Assembly: GCA_910578995.1 (NCBI GenBank)
Contig: CAJTSY010000020.1
Location: 1 to 12,904 of the forward strand
Reading direction: 5' to 3'
From: an uncultured Acetatifactor sp.
Lineage (GTDB): Bacteria > Bacillota > Clostridia > Lachnospirales > Lachnospiraceae
Length of the DNA stretch: 12,904 bases
Below the pieces are notes generated by a model. That model was given only the letters and a program-made list of their open reading frames with translations, had not been told where the DNA came from and ran no database searches. Position 1 is the first letter of the stretch; every line of letters begins with the position of its first letter. Both the position numbers and the translations under genes were made by a program. Below, in pieces: positions 7,401 to 12,881 of the stretch.

Positions 7401-8035
7401 TCATAAGTATAGTGAACGTCATTGGTGGCCACCAGGGGAATGTCCAGCTCCCGGCTCATTTTCAGCAGCTCCGTGTTCACCAGGCGCTGTTCCGGAATTC
7501 CGTGGTCCTGCAGCTCCAGGAAGAAATTCCCTTTGCCGAAACAGGCCTCGTACTTTCTGGCCGCCGCCCTGGCCTCCTCCGGCAGGTTCTTGACGATATT
7601 CCGTTGAACCTCCCCTGCCAGACAGGCGGAAAGGGCGATGATCCCCTCATGGTAACGTTCCAGAACCTCCATGTCCACCCTGGGCTTGTAGTAATACCCT
7701 TCCGTATAGCCCTTGCTGACGATCTTCATCAGGTTGGAGTAACCCGTATTATTCTCCGCCAGCAGCACCAGATGATAGTATCTGTCCTCGCCGCCGGTGA
7801 GCTCCTTGTCAAACCGGGAACCCAGGGCCACGTAAACCTCGCAGCCGATCACCGGATTGATTCCCGCGGCTTTGGCTGTACGGTAGAATTCTATGACGCC
7901 GTACATGACGCCGTGGTCAGTGATGGCCGCGCTGTCCATTCCCAGTTCCTTCACCCGGGAGACATATTCTTTGATTTTGTTGGAGCCGTCCAGGAGGGAA
8001 TACTCCGTGTGGACGTGAAGGTGTACGAATGCCAT
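4463..8035 (-). CDS. dnaE: DNA polymerase III alpha subunit, DnaE type
   Basis: 1190 aa, slightly long for DnaE. The N-terminal PHP domain begins HLHVHTEYSLLDG and keeps what look like all metal ligands: H7, H9, D16, H41 (TDHG), E66 (GCEVY), H88, C138, D206 and H208 (NDVHY). The C-family polymerase core has GPGRGSAAGSIVAY (362-375), catalytic Asp404 and Asp406 in PDIDVDF, and Asp557 in KMDFLGL. The thumb/fingers, a helix-hairpin-helix region (ALTAIKGVGRSAIDSIVEE) and an OB domain (VVVGGMIADKTVKYTRNDQ) follow. A glycine-rich linker (FRGGYGGYGGSRQ) precedes the last ~90 residues, which contain the usual C-terminal fold. It copies chromosomal DNA as part of the replisome; Bacillota usually also have PolC, which is not in this window. 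The start at 8035 has GAGAGGAGAG upstream. pfkA follows after 59 nt. Confidence 0.97.
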   Translation of the reverse strand: MAFVHLHVHTEYSLLDGSNKIKEYVSRVKELGMDSAAITDHGVMYGVIEFYRTAKAAGINPVIGCEVYVALGSRFDKELTGGEDRYYHLVLLAENNTGYSNLMKIVSKGYTEGYYYKPRVDMEVLERYHEGIIALSACLAGEVQRNIVKNLPEEARAAARKYEACFGKGNFFLELQDHGIPEQRLVNTELLKMSRELDIPLVATNDVHYTYETDADSHDILLCLQTNKKLADEDRLRYEGGQYFVKSEEEMKALFPYAWEALENTQRIADRCHVEIEFGVTKLPRYEVPEGYDSWGYLNKLCDDGLKERYGDGEQPAGDTGQTLRERLDYELSVIRRMGYVDYFLIVWDFINYARSNDIPVGPGRGSAAGSIVAYCLKITNIEPIRYNLLFERFLNPERVSMPDIDVDFCYNRRQEVIDYVGRKYGADKVVQIVTFGTLAAKGVIRDVGRVMDLPYAFADSLARMIPGELNITIDKALEKNPEFKKLYQEDGQVRRLIDMCKRLEGLPRHSSMHAAGVVICPEAADEFVPLSRGSDGSITTQFTMTTLEELGLLKMDFLGLRTLTVIHDTVKFVEQARGIKIDIDNVDFDDAGVYEYLGAGKTDGIFQLESAGMKNLMKELRPRSLEDIIDGISLYRPGPMDSIPKYIRGRGDRSSISYACPQLEPILSPTYGCIIYQEQVMQIVRDLGGYTMGRSDLVRRAMSKKKHSVMEKERVNFIYGNEAEGVPGCLSKGIDEGVAKGIFDDMIDFAEYAFNKSHGAGYAVVAYQTAYLKYHYPVEFMAALLTSVIDNAKKVSEYILTCRSMGITLLPPDINQGQSGFSVSGDSIRYALTAIKGVGRSAIDSIVEERRARGLFTGLKDFLTRVADRDVNKRAVENFIKAGALDGMDGTRKQFMSVYVQMMEQLSKDKKNNLAGQISLFDIADDSQKEEFDIQLPDVGEYPKEMLLAFEKEVLGIYLSGHPLESDQELLEKCITNTTNDFALDDENGRVRVADQARVVVGGMIADKTVKYTRNDQMMAFLNLEDLVGNVEVVVFPRDYEKYGSLLTEEARIFVKGRANVEEEKDGKLICEQVVTFQEAREAKGRPLFRGGYGGYGGSRQEAPRKVPSGIWIQFPDADSYFSREQELLASIADSDGNDDVVIFLKNSRSYKLLPPNRRVRADSTLRRKLEGLFGEENVKIRVNMDKSY

Positions 8036-8210
8036 GTGAAACTCTCCTCTCTTGTGCCGAAATCCCTGCCTGCTGCCCGGGCCTGTTTTCCATCACTTCA
8101 GGACTGACATTTTCCAGAGCCGCACCCCCGCAACCCCTTCCTCCAGCTTTTGTCACCCAGGATTTCTTTTCCCTCTTTCTTCCGGACTGCTTCCTTTCTG
8201 CTGTCCTTCC
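8036..8210 (-). other. Long purine-rich untranslated leader of dnaE
   Basis: From the predicted start near 8210 to the ATG at 8035 there are about 175 nt with no convincing gene. The minus strand is notably purine-rich between about 8155 and 8212. Only a tiny ATG frame (MSVLK) and a frame overlapping the dnaE start occur. I do not recognise a riboswitch or attenuator here. Confidence 0.45.
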
Positions 8211-8216
8211 ACCAAA

Positions 8217-8246
8217 ACTATAATACTTTATCCCTTCCCATGTCAA
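8217..8246 (-). promoter_or_regulatory. Sigma-A promoter of dnaE-pfkA
   Basis: On the minus strand TTGACA (8246-8241, full consensus) is followed after 18 bp by TATAGT (8222-8217, five of six). An overlapping TATTAT at 15-bp spacing is an alternative -10. The promoter lies downstream of the metK terminator and about 180 bp before dnaE. Confidence 0.75.
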
Positions 8247-8294
8247 TACAAACGTTCCTGCTCCCTTTTGAATTTGCCTGCGGATTTGTCCGCC

Positions 8295-8328
8295 CATAAG
8301 AAAAAGGCAGCTGACAAAGCCGCCTTTT
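8295..8328 (-). terminator. Intrinsic terminator after metK
   Basis: On the minus strand AAAAGGCGGC (8328-8319) pairs with GCTGCCTTTT (8311-8302), a 10-bp stem with one G-U pair and a 7-nt loop, running into a T-rich tail (TTTTTCTTA). It begins about 60 nt after the metK stop codon and lies upstream of the dnaE promoter. Confidence 0.85.
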
Positions 8329-8368
8329 CCCCTTAATCCCGCCTGCGCCTGACACAGGAACAGTACGG

Positions 8369-8396
8369 ATATTATAAATACTGCATATTATAAATA
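8369..8396. repeat. 12-bp direct repeat over the metK stop codon
   Basis: ATATTATAAATA occurs exactly at 8369-8380 and 8385-8396, a 16-bp period. The second copy spans the metK TAA stop (8390-8388). The repeat is A/T-only in an otherwise GC-rich region and looks like a local slippage duplication. Confidence 0.6.
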
Positions 8397-9575
8397 TTTC
8401 CTCAGCATCTCCGCCTTATCCACAGCCTCCCAGGGCAGGGACACATCATCCCGGCCAAAGTGCCCGTACGCCGCCGTGGATCTGTAGATGGGCCTGCGCA
8501 GGTCAAGCATCCTGATGATGCCCGCAGGGCGCAGGTCAAAGTTCTCCCTGATGATCTCCACCAGCTTCTCGTTGCTCACCTTCCCCGTGCCGAAGGTGTC
8601 CACCATAATGGAAGTGGGACGGGCCACGCCGATGGCATAGGAGAGCTGAATCTCGCATTTGTCCGCCAGGCCTGCGGCCACGATGTTCTTGGCCACATAG
8701 CGTGCGGCATAGGAAGCGCTTCTGTCCACCTTAGTACAATCCTTGCCTGAAAAAGCGCCGCCGCCGTGACGGGCGGCTCCCCCGTAGGTGTCAACAATGA
8801 TCTTGCGCCCTGTGAGCCCTGCGTCCCCATGGGGCCCTCCGATGACAAAGCGCCCTGTGGGATTGATGAAGAATTTCGTCTCCTCGTCGATCATTTCCCC
8901 GGGCAGAACGGGCTCGAATACGTATTTGCGGATATCTTCATGAATCTGCTCCTGGCTTACGTTCTCGTCGTGCTGGGTGGAGAGGACCACTGCCTCCAGG
9001 CGGACAGGCTTTCCGCTCTCGTCATATTCCACGGACACCTGGCTCTTGCCGTCGGGCCGCAGGTAAGGCAGAGTGCCGTCCTTGCGCACCTTCGTCAGCT
9101 GCCTTGTCAGCTTATGGGCCAGAAAAATGGGATAAGGCATCAGTTCCGGTGTCTCGTTGACAGCGTAGCCGAACATCATGCCCTGGTCTCCCGCGCCGAT
9201 GGCCTCGATCTGGGCATCATCCATACTGGATTCCCTGGCTTCCAGAGCCCTGTCCACGCCCATGGCGATATCCGGAGACTGTTTGTCCAGGGCCACCATA
9301 ACCGCACAGGTATTTCCGTCAAACCCCACCCTGGAATCATTGTAGCCGATCTCATTGACGGTTTTCCGTACAATTCCGGGGATGTCAAGGTTTGCCATGG
9401 TGGTAATCTCACCTGTCACCAGTACAAAGCCGGTACAGCTGGCAGTCTCGCAGGCCACCCGGCTCATGGGGTCCTGCTCCATGCAGGCATCCAGAATAGC
9501 GTCCGATATAGCGTCACAGACCTTGTCGGGATGTCCTTCCGTAACGGATTCTGATGTAAATAAATGTTTTTCCAT
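8388..9575 (-). CDS. metK: S-adenosylmethionine synthetase
   Basis: 395 aa, full length for the family. It makes S-adenosylmethionine from methionine and ATP, releasing phosphate and pyrophosphate, in the cytoplasm. Signature motifs are intact: VTEGHPDKVCDAISDAILD (11-29, ATP and metal site, with His15 and Asp17), GAGDQGMMFGYA (127-138), FINPTGRFVIGGPHGDAGL (236-254), GRKIIVDTYGG (256-266) and FSGKDCTKVDRSASYAAR (276-293). The ATG at 9575 follows AAGGAAG with an 8-nt spacer. The product regulates its own gene: a SAM-I riboswitch with a terminator precedes it and a second terminator follows, so it is a self-contained monocistronic unit. It also supplies the methyl donor used by the nearby RNA methyltransferase, although the two genes are not in one operon. 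Confidence 0.98.
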   Translation of the reverse strand: MEKHLFTSESVTEGHPDKVCDAISDAILDACMEQDPMSRVACETASCTGFVLVTGEITTMANLDIPGIVRKTVNEIGYNDSRVGFDGNTCAVMVALDKQSPDIAMGVDRALEARESSMDDAQIEAIGAGDQGMMFGYAVNETPELMPYPIFLAHKLTRQLTKVRKDGTLPYLRPDGKSQVSVEYDESGKPVRLEAVVLSTQHDENVSQEQIHEDIRKYVFEPVLPGEMIDEETKFFINPTGRFVIGGPHGDAGLTGRKIIVDTYGGAARHGGGAFSGKDCTKVDRSASYAARYVAKNIVAAGLADKCEIQLSYAIGVARPTSIMVDTFGTGKVSNEKLVEIIRENFDLRPAGIIRMLDLRRPIYRSTAAYGHFGRDDVSLPWEAVDKAEMLRKYL

Positions 9576-9688
9576 GTGTTTTTCTTCCTTTCTTTCCGTA
9601 AATGATTCATACTTCCAAAAAATTCCTGTGAAAGATAATTTCCTTTACCGCTTTAGTTCCCACAGAAAAGTTCTCCTGATATACAGGC

Positions 9689-9753
9689 AAAAAGTCCGCT
9701 TACCATGGAATGCCCTGGAATGCCTTTCTTCCATTCTTCCATAATAAGCGGAC
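9689..9753 (-). terminator. Riboswitch-controlled terminator in the metK leader
   Basis: On the minus strand GTCCGCTTA (9753-9745) pairs with TAAGCGGAC (9702-9694). The stem extends inward through TTATGGAA/TTCCATGG with two G-U pairs, about 17 bp in all, and is followed by five T residues (9693-9689). Its 5' arm overlaps TCCGCTTATT (9752-9743), which can instead pair with AATAAGAGGA (9783-9774) in nine of ten positions. That sequence is the 3' side of aptamer helix P1, the expected antiterminator arrangement. Confidence 0.93.
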
Positions 9754-9775
9754 CCTAATCTGTCGATATCAAATC

Positions 9776-9876
9776 CTCTTATTGTTCGAAAAACACTCGC
9801 TCAGGTGGGCACCTTCCTCACTGGGGTTGCCGCGGCTTCATCGATCCTATGTATCTCCACCGACTCTGAATAAGAG
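9776..9876 (-). ncRNA. SAM-I (S-box) riboswitch aptamer
   Basis: The element reads on the minus strand from CTCTTATT (9876-9869) to AATAAGAG (9783-9776), which pair perfectly as helix P1. Inside are the conserved S-box segments in order: CAGAG and GGTGGAG, then GATGAAGCCGCGGCAACC, then GAAGGTGCCCACCTGAGCGAG, and finally the P4 region leading into CAATAAGAG. These match the SAM-I consensus closely. By established mechanism, bound SAM stabilises P1 and allows the downstream terminator to form, so metK is turned off when SAM is plentiful. The aptamer ends about 200 nt upstream of the metK ATG, and the terminator and antiterminator lie between them. Confidence 0.96.
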
Positions 9877-9906
9877 AAATACTATTTAGTTTATGTGTTC
9901 GCCATT

Positions 9907-9935
9907 ATCCTACTACAGATTTCAGCTGCTGTCAA
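9907..9935 (-). promoter_or_regulatory. Sigma-A promoter of the metK riboswitch transcript
   Basis: On the minus strand TTGACA (9935-9930, full consensus) is 17 bp from TAGGAT (9912-9907, four of six). Transcription would begin near 9900, about 25 nt before the aptamer's P1 helix, as expected for an S-box leader. The remaining 80 bp up to the pilT stop hold small GC-rich hairpins without a T-run and no gene. Confidence 0.75.
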
Positions 9936-10018
9936 TAGGCTGGCATATTATTTCCGAATCATTTTATTGCCATTTTACGGCCTCGGGCATCCGGCCAGTT
10001 TGCGGAACCGGAACAGGC

Positions 10019-11149
10019 CTACCCCAACCTCTTCTCCATATACTCATACCCGTAATGGGTGCGGTACTTCAGCGCCGTGGATTTGGTGATCTTTCCCTCC
10101 TGGCAGAGCCGGATCAGGTTTCCGTCCATGGTGCACATGCCCTCGTTCGCGCCGGACTGCATGGCGGAATTCAGCTGGTTCACCTTATTTTCACGGATCA
10201 TGTTCTGAATGGCATCCGTTGCCTTCATGATCTCAAACACCGGAATCCGCACGGATTTGCCCTCCCCGTCCTTTATGGTGGCGGGCACCAGCTGCTGGCA
10301 CACCACTGCCTTCAGCACCTGGGCCAGCTGCGTCCTGGCCTGTTCCTTATCCGGGAACACGTCCACGATACGGTTGATGGTATCCGCCGCGCTGTTGGTG
10401 TGCAGGGTGCTGAAAACCAGCACGCCGGTCTCCGCCGCGATCAGGGCCGCGGACATGGTGTCGTAATCCCGCATTTCCCCGAGCAGTATAACGTCAGGGC
10501 TCTCCCGCAGGGCCGACCGCAGGGCCTCCAGATACCCGGGGGTGTCAATGGAAATCTCCCGCTGAGTGACGATGCCCTTCTTATGCCTGTGGATATACTC
10601 GATGGGGTCTTCCATGGTGATGATATGGCAGTCCCGGCTGCTGTTGACCCGGTCGATCATACAGGCCAGGGTGGTGGACTTGCCCGTCCCCGCCGCGCCC
10701 GTCACCAGTACCAGGCCCCCGTTTCTGTTGCTCCGGTCCCCCTTGTCGTCCGCCAGGGAAAGCACCTCCTCCGATATGCCCAGTTTCACGGGATCCGGAA
10801 GCTCGAAGCGGATCACACGGATCACGGCCGCCAGGGAACCCCTCTGCCGGAATACGTTCACCCGGAAACGCCCTCCCGGGAAGGTGCCGTTCTCATCCAC
10901 CCGCCTGGAGACGGAAAGGGAAAAGTCATCATCCTCCCCTCTGTCCAGCCTGGCCCTTGTCCTGTGGCCTTCGGTGTAAATCTGATCCACCAGCGTCTCT
11001 ATATCCCTGGGCATCAGCATTCCGTCCCCCACGCGCATCTGTCTGCCGCCGCGCTTCATGGTTACCGGCAGTCCCGCCACCAGAAAAACGTCAGACACAT
11101 CCTCGTCCCGCACTGCCTGCTCCAGAATTTCCTGTAATTTCATGTCCAT
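10019..11149 (-). CDS. pilT: PilT-type type IV pilus retraction ATPase
   Basis: 376 aa, usual PilT size. It is a hexameric cytoplasmic motor ATPase of the secretion/pilus superfamily. The N-terminal PAS-like domain has VSDVFLVAGLPVTMKRGG (18-35). The RecA-like domain has Walker A GAAGTGKSTT (151-160), the Asp box IITMEDPIEY (177-186), Walker B DVILLGEMRD (219-228) and the His box STLHTNSA (247-254). AIQNMIRE (313-320) closely resembles the AIRNLIRE motif that marks PilT retraction motors as opposed to PilB assembly motors. The ATG at 11149 has GGAAGG 6 nt upstream. It is the last gene of the small-protein cluster, 19 nt after the 134-aa gene, implying it powers the same apparatus. No PilB, PilC or prepilin peptidase gene is in the window. 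PilU or a related retraction paralogue is the main alternative. Confidence 0.92.
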   Translation of the reverse strand: MDMKLQEILEQAVRDEDVSDVFLVAGLPVTMKRGGRQMRVGDGMLMPRDIETLVDQIYTEGHRTRARLDRGEDDDFSLSVSRRVDENGTFPGGRFRVNVFRQRGSLAAVIRVIRFELPDPVKLGISEEVLSLADDKGDRSNRNGGLVLVTGAAGTGKSTTLACMIDRVNSSRDCHIITMEDPIEYIHRHKKGIVTQREISIDTPGYLEALRSALRESPDVILLGEMRDYDTMSAALIAAETGVLVFSTLHTNSAADTINRIVDVFPDKEQARTQLAQVLKAVVCQQLVPATIKDGEGKSVRIPVFEIMKATDAIQNMIRENKVNQLNSAMQSGANEGMCTMDGNLIRLCQEGKITKSTALKYRTHYGYEYMEKRLG

Positions 11150-11168
11150 GCCCGTCCTTCCTATTTTC

Positions 11169-11573
11169 TCATTTCCCGTCCCAGAGATTGAACATGCCTC
11201 CGTCGGGTTCCCAGTCTTTCTGTATCCTCCACTCTGCCACCCGGAAGGAACCGCCCTGCGGCCGGATCCCTACCCGCAGCCTGAAGTCACCGCATTCAAA
11301 CGTCCTGTATACCACGCCGTCTTCCTCCGTCTGCGTCCCGTCCATTTCCTCAGGTCCGTAACCCGCCTCCAGGGCGGCCTGCGCCTGCCGCAGGAAATCC
11401 TGTCCCTCCTTCTCCAGTAAGTACCGGTCCCGGACAGTGGACGCATATTTTTCTGCCAGGCTCATATCCGCCCTGGCCGTGGTGAACGCCAGAATCCCCA
11501 GGGTGGTCATCGCAATGCTTATCACCGTCAGCAAAACCGCCAACGGCCCAAGCCTGATCGGAATATGTCTCAT
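11169..11573 (-). CDS. Small single-span membrane protein of the pilT cluster
   Basis: 134 aa, function not established. After a short basic N-terminus (MRHIPIRLG) comes one hydrophobic helix at about residues 10-32 (PLAVLLTVISIAMTTLGILAF). The region from about 33 to 65 is probably helical (ARADMSLAEKYASTVRDRYL), and a small beta-rich domain (about 85-125) follows with RTFECGDFRLRVGI and FRVAEWRIQKDW. The layout is pilin-like, with a Gly before the helix, but Pro follows it and Glu5 is missing, so processing by prepilin peptidase is doubtful. The ATG at 11573 has a perfect AGGAGG exactly 6 nt upstream; a TTG 18 nt earlier overlaps the preceding stop and has no such site. It lies 14 nt after the 160-aa gene and 19 nt before pilT. 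I infer a minor or accessory component of a pilus-like machine. Confidence 0.75.
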   Translation of the reverse strand: MRHIPIRLGPLAVLLTVISIAMTTLGILAFTTARADMSLAEKYASTVRDRYLLEKEGQDFLRQAQAALEAGYGPEEMDGTQTEEDGVVYRTFECGDFRLRVGIRPQGGSFRVAEWRIQKDWEPDGGMFNLWDGK

Positions 11574-11587
11574 GTAACGCCTCCTGC

Positions 11588-12070
11588 TCAATCATTCCCC
11601 GGCCCGCACCAGACTGCCGTCTCCAGCTCATAGACCGGATCCGTCTCCCCCATCCAGTACACCGACACCCTGCTCTCCGCAAAGCTGCCGTCCTCCCCGG
11701 GCTGCCAGGTTATATCCACCCGGAAATCCCCGCCGGACACAGGATTCATGTCCCTGTCATAGCCCAGGCTGAGAACACAGCGCTCCCCTTCCCAGACCTG
11801 GCCGGCATTCCCGTTTTCCTCCAGCAGTTCCGCCAGATCCCCGGGAGCCGCCGACGCCGACACTGCCTCCGCCGCATTTTCCGCCAGGTGCACGGCCCTG
11901 GTGAGGATCTCCGCCCTGGAACTCAGCCTCCCGGACAGTGCGAACACCCTTGTGAGTACAAGGATCACCACCATAAAAACTGCCGCCAGAACCAATGTTT
12001 CCAGATAGAAATTCGTAATGTGGCGCTTTTTCTTTTTATCCCTGCTCATCGCGCTGCCGTTCTTACTCAT
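11588..12070 (-). CDS. Pilin-like single-span membrane protein of the pilT cluster
   Basis: 160 aa, function not established. A strongly basic N-terminus (RDKKKKRH, about 10-17) precedes a hydrophobic helix at about 24-46 (TLVLAAVFMVVILVLTRVFALS). An amphipathic stretch follows (SRAEILTRAVHLAENAAEAV), as in the long alpha-1 helix of pilins, and then a beta-rich domain of about 75 residues (FRVDITWQ, SRVSVYWMG). The sequence TNFYLETLVL resembles a prepilin site: if cut after Thr, Glu falls at position 5, but the usual Gly is absent. The ATG at 12070 overlaps the preceding stop codon by 8 nt, with GGAGG 9 nt upstream, so translational coupling is likely. I infer a minor pilin or pseudopilin; a pilus-assembly accessory protein is the alternative. 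Confidence 0.75.
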   Translation of the reverse strand: MSKNGSAMSRDKKKKRHITNFYLETLVLAAVFMVVILVLTRVFALSGRLSSRAEILTRAVHLAENAAEAVSASAAPGDLAELLEENGNAGQVWEGERCVLSLGYDRDMNPVSGGDFRVDITWQPGEDGSFAESRVSVYWMGETDPVYELETAVWCGPGND

Positions 12071-12551
12071 CCCCTACAGCCTCCGTCGATCCCATTGCGT
12101 CCCCGCATCTGCTGTGGAAAACCACCCTGCCCTCATCCGTGGTGACAGCATAGGTATGTTCATCCACCTCTTCCGCCAGGAATACCTCCGTCTCCCCGAT
12201 AACCTGGGCCGCCGAAGGGTTCAGTGCGCTTTCCAGTTTCCCATAGTCCTCCAGGAGGCTGCCCTCATACCGATAGAGCCGGAGTCCGTAACCGCTGCCC
12301 CCGTCCGCAATGGACAGCACCAGGCGCCCTTCCTCCTCATAAATTCTTACCGCCCCTTCCGTATCATTGGATTTCAGGCATGTGGTAAGATATGACAGCA
12401 GGGCCCTGGTCTCATTGTTCCCGGTCTGTCCCGCCACAATCTTCCGGTAAGTCTGCGCCCCGAATACCACCGTCAGAAAAAAGACCGCCAGAAACAGACA
12501 GGCGACTCCCATTGTATAAAATCCCACTGCTGATCCGCTGTCCCGCTTCAT
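12063..12551 (-). CDS. Single-span pilin-like protein, probably DUF4860 family
   Basis: 162 aa. A basic N-terminus (MKRDSGSAVG) precedes a hydrophobic helix at about 11-32 (FYTMGVACLFLAVFFLTVVFGA). The exported part contains NNETRALLSYLTTCLKSNDTEG (about 45-66), then RLVLSIADGG and GLRLYRYEGSLLEDYGK. This pattern matches my memory of DUF4860 proteins of Lachnospiraceae, a family without an assigned role; I cannot run the profile search. The segment VG|FYTMG looks like a prepilin site with Gly at -1 and Phe at +1, but position 5 is Gly rather than Glu, as in some pseudopilins that cap the filament tip. The ATG at 12551 follows GGAGGGAGGAG. The gap to the preceding gene is 15 nt, and the next gene overlaps by 8 nt. 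A role in a pilus-like complex is inferred from context. Confidence 0.75.
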   Translation of the reverse strand: MKRDSGSAVGFYTMGVACLFLAVFFLTVVFGAQTYRKIVAGQTGNNETRALLSYLTTCLKSNDTEGAVRIYEEEGRLVLSIADGGSGYGLRLYRYEGSLLEDYGKLESALNPSAAQVIGETEVFLAEEVDEHTYAVTTDEGRVVFHSRCGDAMGSTEAVGDE

Positions 12552-12566
12552 GGCCGCTCCTCCCTC

Positions 12567-12881
12567 CTATCGTTTTACCACCCTTACATCCGGTGATATA
12601 TTGGATGCAAACACATCATAAACCACATAAAATTCGTCCGTATTGATCTGAAGCCCGTAATTCTCCTCCAGGTACTCCAGACTGGGGGGATAGAAGCCCT
12701 CCACCACATAACACTGCCTTGCGCTGCGCTCCACCGCCGCCTTCAGGGCAGCGATACTCTCCTCCTCCATGTCCTGTCCGGACCGGGGAGCCGCCATGCG
12801 CAGCAGGCCCGCCGCTGCAAAAAGCAGGAGTAAAGCCAGTGCCGCACGGGGCCAACGCCTTTTTTTCTTATCCACATACAT
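12567..12881 (-). CDS. Small membrane-anchored protein with pseudopilin-like C-terminus
   Basis: 104 aa, function not established. A basic start (MYVDKKKRRWPR) and one hydrophobic helix at about 13-27 (AALALLLLFAAAGLL) suggest a signal anchor. A helix follows (SIAALKAAVERSARQCYV), then EGFYPPSLEYLEENYGL at about 61-77 and a beta-rich end (DEFYVVYDVFASNI). A helix followed by a Y-P-x-x-L-x-x-L motif recalls GspG-type major pseudopilins, but the N-terminal prepilin motif is absent. The ATG at 12881 has GGGAGG about 8 nt upstream. The frame stays open to the right edge, and an out-of-phase frame ending at TAA 12868 could be the end of the preceding gene, so the operon probably continues beyond the window. 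The next gene starts 15 nt downstream. Confidence 0.75.
   Translation of the reverse strand: MYVDKKKRRWPRAALALLLLFAAAGLLRMAAPRSGQDMEEESIAALKAAVERSARQCYVVEGFYPPSLEYLEENYGLQINTDEFYVVYDVFASNISPDVRVVKR

Noticed and set aside
9936..10018. GC-rich inverted repeats after pilT as a terminator
   Set aside because: Short stems such as CCGGTT/AACTGG and GGCC pairs occur, but there is no T-run, so I do not call a terminator.
9893..11137. Long open frame on the plus strand (414 aa) opposite pilT and the metK leader
   Set aside because: It is antisense to a clear PilT with all its motifs, crosses the riboswitch promoter region, is rich in His/Pro/Gly as expected of a shadow frame in GC-rich DNA, and has no recognisable domain.
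11574..11591. TTG start for the 134-aa pilT-cluster protein
   Set aside because: The TTG overlaps the preceding stop codon and the extension contains the AGGAGG that serves the ATG at 11573.
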